Assembly (NCBI GenBank): GCA_012516075.1
Contig: JAAYXE010000187.1
Coordinates: 1-54,338 of the forward strand
DNA length: 54,338 nt
Direction: 5' to 3'
DNA from: Chloroflexota bacterium
GTDB taxonomy: Bacteria; Chloroflexota; Anaerolineae; Anaerolineales; UBA4823
The translations under genes were made by a program, and so were the position numbers. Within the stretch, counting starts at the first letter, position 1; each line of letters begins with the position of its first letter. Of the stretch, positions 17,855-24,553 are shown one piece after another. The notes under the pieces were generated by a model, which saw only the letters and a list, made by a program, of their open reading frames with translations, was not told the origin of the DNA and did not search any database.

Positions 17855-18403
17855 ATGTTTGTCACCGGAATCGCCCCCTCACCAAAGCGGCTGCACGAAA
17901 GATCCGATCTGCCCTCCGGCGAATTGGTCTTTCTCGCCAAGCGCGCACTTAAGTTCTACCGGGCTACGCATCTGCTCACCAGCCTGAATCCAGGTTGGGA
18001 ACAGGCGTTAGCAAAAGCCGCTGTAGAACTTGACCTCCCGATCATCGTCGCCGTCCCCTATCGTGGGCAGGGTGAGGGTTGGAGCCGTGAAGCGCGCCGG
18101 ACGTATGAAGATCTGCTGTCTCGTGCCCGCGAAGTGTATAACCTGAAGGGCGAGTACAGCGAAGATGCCGGGCTGGATGCCCATCTCTGGCAGATGGAGA
18201 AGGCCGACACTGTTCTGGCGCTGTGGGATTATGAATTTGGCGGAGAAACCTTTGCTGTGATGAATGATGCCCTGGACTGCGGTAAGAATGTCGTCAATCT
18301 GTGGCAGGACTGGGAGCACCTCGACAAAATGCGCCGCCGTGCCCCCTCGAACGTTACTGCCAGCCGCCAGAGCGGGGCGCGCATCTACAACAGCGGGGAT
18401 TAA
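17855..18403 (+). CDS. SLOG/YpsA-like Rossmann-fold protein
   Basis: A 182-residue soluble protein resembling the DUF1273/YpsA branch of the SLOG superfamily, nucleotide- or ADP-ribose-binding Rossmannoids. It opens with the core strand MFVTGIAPSPKR and continues with an LLTSLNPGWEQALAKAA helix-loop, a strand LPIIVAVPY and a late GKNVVNLW strand. The ATG at 17855 has AAAGGAGA at ideal spacing, so the upstream in-frame ATG at 17819 is rejected. SLOG proteins sense or process nucleotide ligands; the role here is unknown. It stands alone, with its own terminator. Confidence 0.6.
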   Translation: MFVTGIAPSPKRLHERSDLPSGELVFLAKRALKFYRATHLLTSLNPGWEQALAKAAVELDLPIIVAVPYRGQGEGWSREARRTYEDLLSRAREVYNLKGEYSEDAGLDAHLWQMEKADTVLALWDYEFGGETFAVMNDALDCGKNVVNLWQDWEHLDKMRRRAPSNVTASRQSGARIYNSGD

Positions 18404-18452
18404 ATTCACACACCGGTCAAAGTAGCGGTTCCCCAGGCGTTACTTTGAAGGA

Positions 18453-18484
18453 AAAAGGCAGCGGAGTTTCCACTGCCTTTTTTT
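18453..18484 (+). terminator. Intrinsic terminator after the SLOG-like gene
   Basis: AAGGCAGCGG-AGTTT-CCACTGCCTT with one mismatch, followed by TTTTT. It lies 50 nt after the stop. Confidence 0.85.
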
Positions 18485-18654
18485 ATCCCTCAGGCATGTT
18501 TTGACGAAACAATTGCCGCATGATAAACTTTTCACAAACATTAAGTTTTCTTCTACATCGTTTGGCCTGTCGTCAGGACTTCTTAAAAAAAGCACAGGGG
18601 TAATTGACCTGACAGCGTAAAAGATTGGATCACAGTTCAACCAGCGGGGCGGCG

Positions 18655-19656
18655 ATGGGACGTATTCAACAGATCCATAACCTGGAGCTCTTCAAAATCC
18701 TCGGCAACCCTCGCCGGATCAATATCCTGCGGCGGTTAATGACCCGGGCAGAAACGCTCTCATCGCTCGGAAAGCTGCTGGGAGAACATCCCGCCCGGGT
18801 GCGGCACCACCTGAAGCTCCTGGAACAGGCGGGCCTGATCGAAATGGTTGATGCTCGCCAGAAACGCGGCGTGATTGAAAAGTATTACCGGGCAAAAGCC
18901 AGTGCATTTCATTATCAGGGTATCATTCTGCCCGGTGGTCAGATCGAGAAGAATGAGCCGCTGGTGATTCTGGGAAGTCATGATCTGGCCATCGAGCTGC
19001 TGGAGGAAGAAAGCCAGCCCGAACCCGGACGCCCCCGCGTGCTCTCCCTGCCCACCGGCAGCCTGGATGGTTTGATCGCCCTGCGCCAGGGGCAGGGTCA
19101 CCTGGCGGGCTGCCACATCTATGATGAATATTCTGGGGAGTACAACCTTCCGCAGGTCCGCCTGCTGTTCCCTGATCGTCGTGTGAGGGTGTTTACGCTG
19201 GCTCATCGCGAGCAGGGATGGATCGTAGCGCCCCAGAATCCTCTCCAGATCTCAACGGTCGAGGACCTGCAGCGCGAGGATATCCGTCTGGTGAACCGTA
19301 ATCCGGGCTCTGGCACGCGCATCTGGCTGGACCAGCAGCTCAGAAAGGCAGGCCTTCAACCGGAGCAGACCAGAGGGTACACCTGTGAGGTGAACACCCA
19401 CACCGCAGTTGCCCGCGCCGTGCTGGAAGGCTCCGCAGATGTTGGCCTGGGATTAAGGGCTGCTGCGGATCAGTTAGGCCTGGATTTTATCCCCCTGTTC
19501 CACGAACGCTTCGACCTGGTCATCCCCGAAGACTTCATGCACAACCCTATGATACAGGTGCTGCTGAATCACCTGCAGAGCCAGCAGTTCCGGCAGGCTG
19601 TGGCCGAAATGCCGGGGTATGATACATCGCACACCGGTGAGGAACTGGTTGTCTGA
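18655..19656 (+). CDS. One-component regulator: ArsR-type HTH fused to a PBP-like domain
   Basis: A 333-residue cytoplasmic protein with no signal peptide. Residues about 8-80 form an ArsR-type winged helix (FKILGNPRRINILRRLM, then VRHHLKLLEQAGLIE). Residues about 105-320 form a periplasmic-binding-protein-like domain of the PBP_like type found with molybdate/tungstate regulators: VLSLPTGSLDGLIALRQG, HLAGCHIYDEYSGEYN, NRNPGSGTRIWLDQ and SADVGLGLRAAAD. NRNPGSGTR is the usual oxyanion/ligand loop. It probably represses genes in response to a small ligand, perhaps an oxyanion. The ATG at 18655 is preferred over a TTG 30 nt earlier. No transporter is adjacent. Confidence 0.75.
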   Translation: MGRIQQIHNLELFKILGNPRRINILRRLMTRAETLSSLGKLLGEHPARVRHHLKLLEQAGLIEMVDARQKRGVIEKYYRAKASAFHYQGIILPGGQIEKNEPLVILGSHDLAIELLEEESQPEPGRPRVLSLPTGSLDGLIALRQGQGHLAGCHIYDEYSGEYNLPQVRLLFPDRRVRVFTLAHREQGWIVAPQNPLQISTVEDLQREDIRLVNRNPGSGTRIWLDQQLRKAGLQPEQTRGYTCEVNTHTAVARAVLEGSADVGLGLRAAADQLGLDFIPLFHERFDLVIPEDFMHNPMIQVLLNHLQSQQFRQAVAEMPGYDTSHTGEELVV

Positions 19657-19691
19657 AGGACCCTGCGTTTAAATTCCCCCAAAATACAGAT

Positions 19692-19726
19692 AAAAAAGAC
19701 CGGCGCCGCTTTTTCTGGCGCCGGTC
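19692..19726 (-). terminator. Terminator between the PBP regulator and recR
   Basis: GACCGGCGCC (19698-19707) pairs perfectly with GGCGCCGGTC (19717-19726). The A-run at 19692-19697 gives a U-tract for the minus-strand recR operon. The hairpin may also stop the convergent plus-strand gene. Confidence 0.85.
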
Positions 19727-19731
19727 GTGGT

Positions 19732-20343
19732 TTATTCCTGGCTCATATCCTGCCGCCCGGCCAGGGCACGCAGCAAAGTATTTTGATCGGCGTACTCCAG
19801 ATCGCCGCCTACCGGGAGACCGCGTGCCAGGCGTGTGATGCGCACCCCCAGCGGGCGAATCTGCTGCTGCAGGTAAGCCGCGGTGTAATCGCCCTCCATG
19901 CTGGGGTTGGTCGCCAGGATCACTTCCTTCACTTCGCCGCTGCGCAGCCGGTCCAGAAGCTCGCGAATGCGCAGGTCGTCGGGACCAATTCCTTCGATCG
20001 GGGAAAGGGCGCCGTGCAGCACATGGTAGCGGCCCGGAAAAGCGCCGGTGCGCTCCAGCGCCAGTACATCCAGCGGTTCTTCGACGACACAGATAATGCC
20101 CGCATCACGGTCATCACTGGCGCAGATCTCGCATTCACTGCGTCCGGCCGTGGTGATATTGAAGCAGTTCTGGCAGTAAGTCGTGCCAGATTTCAGGTTC
20201 TGCAGCGCTTCCGCCAGATCACCTGCCAGATCATCGTTTGAGCGCAGCAGGTAAAACGTCAGGCGCGAGGCAGTTTTCGGGCCAATACCGGGAAGGCGTG
20301 AAAACGCGTTCACCAGGTCTTGTATGGGTCCAGGTAAGAGCAT
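19732..20343 (-). CDS. recR: Recombination mediator protein RecR
   Basis: A 203-residue RecR, which with RecF/RecO loads RecA at gaps. The N-terminal helix-hairpin-helix (SRLPGIGPKTASRL, about 14-28), a zinc finger with C57, C60, C71 and C74, and a Toprim domain (VVEEPLDVLALE; GEVKEVILATNPSMEGD) are all present. Length is normal. It is the last gene of the dnaX-ybaB-recR cluster, 96 nt after ybaB, an order widely conserved in bacteria. Confidence 0.97.
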   Translation of the reverse strand: MLLPGPIQDLVNAFSRLPGIGPKTASRLTFYLLRSNDDLAGDLAEALQNLKSGTTYCQNCFNITTAGRSECEICASDDRDAGIICVVEEPLDVLALERTGAFPGRYHVLHGALSPIEGIGPDDLRIRELLDRLRSGEVKEVILATNPSMEGDYTAAYLQQQIRPLGVRITRLARGLPVGGDLEYADQNTLLRALAGRQDMSQE

Positions 20344-20439
20344 ATTCCCTGTTTTCTAGGAAAAAGTTTCCTGTTTCTGATTTTGCTATTTTTCCCTGCA
20401 TGCAGGCTGCAGGGGAGGCCTCAAAGCAGGGGGTACGGG

Positions 20440-20769
20440 TTAGAAAGGAAGGCCTCCGGCCAGCGGACCCAGGCGTTCGGCTGCCAGTTCGCGTGATTTA
20501 TCCAGGGCGCTGTTAAAAGCAGCCAGCAGCATATCCTGCAGCATTTCCACATCTGCATCCTGCAGGATTTCGGGGTCTATTTTGATGGCTGTGCAGCGCT
20601 GATCACCGGTGACGGTGATTTCCACCGCACCCCCACCTGCAGTTGCCGTGACCGTCTCCTGCGCCAGCTTCGCCTGAGTTTCTTGAAGCTGTTCCTGCAG
20701 CTTCTGAAGCTGCCCCATCATACCCGACATCGGGTTCTGTCCTTTTGGCCCCTTAAAACCTTTTGCCAT
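20440..20769 (-). CDS. ybaB: YbaB/EbfC nucleoid-associated protein
   Basis: A 109-residue DNA-binding protein of the YbaB/EbfC family: an N-terminal coiled coil (MSGMMGQLQKLQEQLQETQ), then the small beta sheet GGGAVEITVTGDQRC, and a C-terminal helix with DMLLAAFNSALDK. It binds DNA as a tweezer-like dimer. The gene begins 8 nt after the dnaX stop, so it is co-transcribed and probably translationally coupled. Confidence 0.95.
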   Translation of the reverse strand: MAKGFKGPKGQNPMSGMMGQLQKLQEQLQETQAKLAQETVTATAGGGAVEITVTGDQRCTAIKIDPEILQDADVEMLQDMLLAAFNSALDKSRELAAERLGPLAGGLPF

Positions 20770-20777
20770 GGTTCCTC

Positions 20778-22367
20778 CTACGATTGAATATCGACAATCT
20801 CTCCGCCCAGATCGCGCAGCGCAGCCGCTACCATTCCGTCGCTGTCCACATCGGGCGGCAGGGCGGAGCGCTTCCCGGCAGATACAACACAGCGAATCGA
20901 TACTTCTACGTTGGCCACCGTAGAGATCGCCCTGCGGGCAATCTCCAGGTGCTCCTCTTTTTCCATCTTTGATTTCACCAGCTCACCGGTAAAGCCCAGG
21001 AACAGCATGCCGTCCTTCATGCCAATCGGTGTACAGGAGTTCAGAAGACCCTGTGTTTGCGGGTTTTCCTGCCGCACCTGCCGGAGTATTTTCTTCCAAT
21101 TCTGCATAATTTGTTTGAAAACGGCATCGCTGCCGTAGGCTTCTCCAGCAGCCTCGCCGGGCACCACATCTGCAGAATCTGGCTGAACGGGGGCCGGTTT
21201 GCTGGCTGTCTGCCCCTCACGCGCAGGCGCCTTAACAGCACTGGCACTGACCGCAGCCGCAGGGCGGGGCGCCGCTTCCACGGGAGGTTCCTCCGCCTGC
21301 AGGCTGGCGACAAATGCCATCTCAAGCGGCAGCGCCGGCTGCCAGGCGCTGCGGGCTTCATTGGCGGCTTCATTAAAGTAGCGGATGATCCGCAGCAGGT
21401 CGGGGATTGAGAATGCCTGGGCATGGCTGGCCATCTGGGCGCGCAGCTCCGCCGGTGCATCGACCTGATCGCCGTTTTCCATGCGGATCAACAGCAGGCT
21501 GCGCAGATAATCGACCATCTGGCGGGCAAACTGGCGCGGATCACTGCCTGCGTCCAGTGCCCGGTGGATATGGGTCAGTCCCCGGCCGGGGTCGCGGGCG
21601 ACCAGCGCATCGACAATATCCAGCACGGCCTGGCTGGTGGCGGTCCCCAGCAGGTCGTGGACCATCTCCACAGTCACCTTTTCGCCGGAGGCTGCGATCT
21701 GATCCAGAAGCGAAATGGCATCTCGCATCGCTCCAGTGGACTGGCGGGCGATCAACTCCAGTGCCTGCTGAGTTACCTCGATCCCTTCGCTGGCGGCCAG
21801 CTTGCTCAGATGTGCCACGATTTCGGGCACAGGTATACGGCGAAACTCGTGCCGCTGGCAGCGTGAAAGGACGGTTGCCGGAATTTTATGCACTTCCGTC
21901 GTCGCCAGGATGAAAATGGCGTGTGAAGGCGGCTCCTCCAGGGTTTTCAGCAGCGCATTGAACGCGGCCGTGGAGAGCATGTGCACTTCGTCGATGATAT
22001 AGACTTTGTAGCGCGCCTGGTTGGGAGAAAAATTGATCTTATCGCGCAGATCGCGCACATCGTCCACGCTGGTGTTGGAAGCGGCGTCGATCTCGATCAG
22101 GTCAAGAAAATGGCCGGCATTGACAGCCTCGCAGTGTTCGCAGTGTCCGCAGGGCCGCCGGGTAAGATCCGCCTCCAGGCAGTTAACAGCCTTGGCCAGC
22201 AGACGAGCTGTGGTTGTCTTCCCTGTGCCGCGCGGCCCTGCAAACAGATAGGCGTGCGCGATCCGCCCGGCCACCAGCGCATTGCGCAGGGTCTGGATCA
22301 CGTGATCCTGGCCGACAACCGCTTCCCAGCTTTGCGGCCGCCATTTGCGATACAGGGCTTGAGACAT
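20778..22367 (-). CDS. dnaX: DNA polymerase III subunit gamma/tau (DnaX)
   Basis: A 529-residue clamp-loader ATPase. Walker A is GPRGTGKT (44-51), zinc ligands are C63, C73, C76 and C79 (PCGHCEHC), Walker B is DEVH (126-129), sensor 1 ATTEVHKIP, and the SRC arginine finger is at 168-170. After domain III (to about 370) comes an Ala/Pro-rich linker and a C-terminal domain similar to the tau region. I see no A6G-type slippery heptamer, so a separate gamma form by frameshift is not predicted. It is followed by ybaB and recR. Confidence 0.97.
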   Translation of the reverse strand: MSQALYRKWRPQSWEAVVGQDHVIQTLRNALVAGRIAHAYLFAGPRGTGKTTTARLLAKAVNCLEADLTRRPCGHCEHCEAVNAGHFLDLIEIDAASNTSVDDVRDLRDKINFSPNQARYKVYIIDEVHMLSTAAFNALLKTLEEPPSHAIFILATTEVHKIPATVLSRCQRHEFRRIPVPEIVAHLSKLAASEGIEVTQQALELIARQSTGAMRDAISLLDQIAASGEKVTVEMVHDLLGTATSQAVLDIVDALVARDPGRGLTHIHRALDAGSDPRQFARQMVDYLRSLLLIRMENGDQVDAPAELRAQMASHAQAFSIPDLLRIIRYFNEAANEARSAWQPALPLEMAFVASLQAEEPPVEAAPRPAAAVSASAVKAPAREGQTASKPAPVQPDSADVVPGEAAGEAYGSDAVFKQIMQNWKKILRQVRQENPQTQGLLNSCTPIGMKDGMLFLGFTGELVKSKMEKEEHLEIARRAISTVANVEVSIRCVVSAGKRSALPPDVDSDGMVAAALRDLGGEIVDIQS

Positions 22368-22398
22368 GGTTAGAGTGTAACATTGAGGTGCCCGGTGG

Positions 22399-22848
22399 TC
22401 AACCGCCAGGGCTCTGTGGAGGTTGGGTCAGCCGGGCTATCTCACGATCGAATTTGAGGTGCAGCAGGTGAAATTCTACCGAGGGTGCCTGCAGGTTGTA
22501 TGTAAGGATGCGCTTGTTGAGTTCTTCCAATGTTTCTCGAAAGCGATTTTGAGCGCGGCGCCATTCCGCCTCGGCGTACTCAGGAGAGACTCCGCGTACC
22601 TGAGCCCCCTGGCGCCAGTTCCAGGTGCGTTTTAAATCTGCACGCGCTTTTTCAAGATCGCTCTCGATCTCTTTGCGCTTCTCCACCCAGGGGAGGCTGT
22701 ATCCGGATCCGGCCAGCATACGATTCGCCAGGCGCCACTCTGGATCTTCAAAGGCGTTGTCGTCGACCTTTAATGGCCTGCCCTGGTCCTGCAGGTTCTT
22801 GAATTTGCCTTCTTCCATCGCACGTTGAATGTGATCTTCTACCGACAT
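22399..22848 (-). CDS. DUF1992 / DnaJ-homologue subfamily C-28-like protein
   Basis: A 149-residue protein that begins MSVEDHIQRAMEEGKFKNL, continues GRPLKVDDN and ends with long charged helices. This is the DUF1992 signature (DNAJC28-like domain). No J-domain HPD motif is present, so co-chaperone activity is not supported. AGAGGTGA precedes the ATG at 22848; a GTG two codons upstream is less likely. It lies 31 nt upstream of dnaX, probably in one operon. Function unknown. Confidence 0.8.
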   Translation of the reverse strand: MSVEDHIQRAMEEGKFKNLQDQGRPLKVDDNAFEDPEWRLANRMLAGSGYSLPWVEKRKEIESDLEKARADLKRTWNWRQGAQVRGVSPEYAEAEWRRAQNRFRETLEELNKRILTYNLQAPSVEFHLLHLKFDREIARLTQPPQSPGG

Positions 22849-22930
22849 GTTCACCTCTTGCTTCTGTTCACTGAGCAGCCTGCGACGGATTTGAAAGGCA
22901 CGCGGCTCCTGCCGGCCTCAAAGCTGCCGT

Positions 22931-23635
22931 CTAGGGAACCTGCAGTTGAGCCCGCAGCACACCCTGCTCGTCACGAAGATAAACGGTCTCTCCCGACTGC
23001 CACACCGCCTGACCAAGGTTCCAGTAAAGGGTGCCCGGGGTATTGACACCCGCTTTTGTGTACACTTCCACCTGAGCGCCATCCCTGGTAAGTTCTAAAG
23101 CCGGGAAAAGAAAAGAGTTCCCGCTGCCGTCCTCCAGGCGCCAGCCCGCCAGAGATACCTCTCCAGCGCCGCTCTGCCTGATCTGCACCCGCTCAGTGGC
23201 CAGATCGCCAGCTCCTAAAACGGCTGCAATTTCCACACTGGCTGTCGAGGCCGGTTCTTCCCGTACGGGAATCAGCAGCGCCTCGCCCGGCCCCAGAGGC
23301 TGGTCTGCGGTAAAGCCATTGATGGAGATCAATTCTTCAACGGTTACACCGAAAGCCTGCGCAATCGACTCAAATGTGTCGTACTCTTTTACCTGATACA
23401 CAGTGAATTCAGGAACGGCCTGCGGGGCATTCTCAACAGGCTGGACGGCCTCTGGTGTTGATCCGGTCTCACCGGCCGCATTGGCGGAAAGCGCATCAGG
23501 GATTGAAAAAGAAAACAAATCCTGGGGAGAACGGTTGTGAGCGCGCTCCCATGCGAATAGTACCACCAGGATCGTACAGGCCGATACAATCACATTGATG
23601 AGCAGGTAGTAAACCAGGCGCTTCCAGTTGTTCAT
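22931..23635 (-). CDS. Membrane-anchored LysM and lamin-tail domain protein
   Basis: A 234-residue envelope protein. An N-terminal signal-anchor (about 5-28, VYYLLINVIVSACTILVVLF) is followed by a disordered Pro/Glu-rich stretch. Next comes a LysM domain (about 85-135; YQVKEYDTFESIAQAFGV, VEELISINGF, LGPGEALLIPV), which binds peptidoglycan-type glycans. A lamin-tail domain (about 145-234; SLAGWRLEDGSGNSFLFP) ends the protein. The ATG at 23635 has GGGAG at 8 nt. It lies upstream of the DUF1992 and dnaX genes on the same strand. Confidence 0.8.
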   Translation of the reverse strand: MNNWKRLVYYLLINVIVSACTILVVLFAWERAHNRSPQDLFSFSIPDALSANAAGETGSTPEAVQPVENAPQAVPEFTVYQVKEYDTFESIAQAFGVTVEELISINGFTADQPLGPGEALLIPVREEPASTASVEIAAVLGAGDLATERVQIRQSGAGEVSLAGWRLEDGSGNSFLFPALELTRDGAQVEVYTKAGVNTPGTLYWNLGQAVWQSGETVYLRDEQGVLRAQLQVP

Positions 23636-23653
23636 TGCTAATCTCCCGTGCAA

Positions 23654-23683
23654 ATGATAGCACAATCTCTTTTTTCTGTTGAA
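23654..23683 (-). promoter_or_regulatory. Candidate promoter of the LysM gene
   Basis: TTCAAC (23678-23683), 18-nt spacer and TATCAT (23654-23659) with an upstream TGC extension on the minus strand. The predicted start is about 12 nt before the ATG. Confidence 0.45.
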
Positions 23684-23741
23684 GATTCGTCCGCCGGCGC
23701 ACGCTTTATGAGAAGAACTCTGGCAGGCGCCGCAGACGGCT

Positions 23742-23762
23742 GATATGAAGGTCTATCATATC
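23742..23762. repeat. Inverted repeat in the LysM/NYN divergent region
   Basis: GATATGA (23742-23748) and TCATATC (23756-23762) form a perfect 7-bp inverted repeat with a 7-nt spacer, the geometry of a dimeric operator. It lies between two divergent promoters. Confidence 0.35.
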
Positions 23763-23789
23763 TGCAGTATTCATTCTACAGAACGATGA

Positions 23790-23818
23790 TTGACTCAGGT
23801 TCGGGTCGGGCCTAAAAT
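23790..23818 (+). promoter_or_regulatory. Sigma-70-type promoter of the NYN nuclease gene
   Basis: TTGACT (23790-23795), 17-nt spacer and TAAAAT (23813-23818). The expected transcription start, 7 nt after the -10, is the A of the ATG at 23825, which predicts a leaderless mRNA. Confidence 0.65.
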
Positions 23819-23824
23819 GAGGGT

Positions 23825-24307
23825 ATGGCCTACATCATTGACGGACATAACCTGATTCCAAAAGTCCCGGGACTCTCGCTGCGCTCTGCAGACGATGAAA
23901 TGCAGCTTGTAGAGCAGTTGCAAGAGTTTTGCCGCCGCAGGCGAAAAAAAGCGGATGTCTTTTTCGACGGCGCGCCTGCAGGTCATGCCGGGACACGCAA
24001 AATGGGCTTGCTGAACGTACATTTTGTCCGTCAGGGGATGTCCGCAGACCGGGCCATCGAGATCCATTTACAGAAACTGAAGCGCGCAGCACGCAACTGG
24101 ACCGTGGTCAGTTCGGACCATGCAGTTCAGACTGCGGCGCGTTCCATGCATGCGGGCGTTCAGTCGTCAGAGGACTTCGCCCGGCTGCTGTCTGAGACCC
24201 TGCGCGCAGCACCGAAAACTTCCGAACCAGATGACCAGCCGGTTATTCCGAAAGACGAGATTAATGAGTGGCTAGCTCTTTTTGGTGAACACCCTGAGGA
24301 AGAATAG
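23825..24307 (+). CDS. NYN-domain (YacP-like) ribonuclease
   Basis: A 160-residue PIN-like NYN-domain protein. The core starts at once with YIIDGHNLI (metal-binding Asp), followed by KKADVFFDGAP, DRAIEIHLQ and WTVVSSDHAVQTAA, which supply the other acidic residues. It is related to YacP/Rae1-type endoribonucleases acting on mRNA or ribosome-bound RNA. No other start is possible without losing the first strand. It is monocistronic, convergent with the SpoIIE gene. Confidence 0.8.
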   Translation: MAYIIDGHNLIPKVPGLSLRSADDEMQLVEQLQEFCRRRRKKADVFFDGAPAGHAGTRKMGLLNVHFVRQGMSADRAIEIHLQKLKRAARNWTVVSSDHAVQTAARSMHAGVQSSEDFARLLSETLRAAPKTSEPDDQPVIPKDEINEWLALFGEHPEEE

Positions 24308-24510
24308 GTATTTTCCAGTCCCCACCAGAGCCCAATATTTCGGACAATATTTATCCTATTTCTAATGGCCTTTTAATGCGAATTTTATATGGGGCGGGTA
24401 TATTGAAACTGCCGACACCTGCCCTCCCTCTTACTGGTATTCCAGGTGTCGTGTCACCGGACAGAGTGATCAGCACGTCCCCCCCGTGCTACAGCTACCG
24501 GTGGCCCTCC
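24308..24510. other. Intergenic segment with two hairpins
   Basis: Holds no ORF with an SD. It contains a hairpin CGACACCTG/CAGGTGTCG (24413-24451) whose loop reads CCCTCCCTC early on, and a second hairpin AGCACG/CGTGCT (24472-24490) with a pure pyrimidine TCCCCCC-type loop. Together with the 24511-24550 hairpin they form a run of three stems. Confidence 0.5.
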
Positions 24511-24550
24511 TTGATTGCCGAACGTGTTCCCCCCCACGCTCGGCAATCAA
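24511..24550 (-). terminator. Long hairpin downstream of the SpoIIE phosphatase gene
   Basis: TTGATTGCCGA (24511-24521) pairs perfectly with TCGGCAATCAA (24540-24550), extended by CGTG/CACG around a TTCCCCCC loop. It starts 3 nt past the SpoIIE stop. Neither side has a strong U-tract, so termination is inferred from position and stability. Confidence 0.5.
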
Positions 24551-24553
24551 TCT

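Noticed and set aside
20344..20439. Possible promoter or RNA between ybaB and recR
   Set aside because: The 96-nt gap shows neither a good -35/-10 pair nor a strong hairpin; it is probably just an operon spacer.
20778..22367. Programmed -1 frameshift in dnaX producing gamma
   Set aside because: I saw no A-rich slippery heptamer with a following stem near the domain III boundary.
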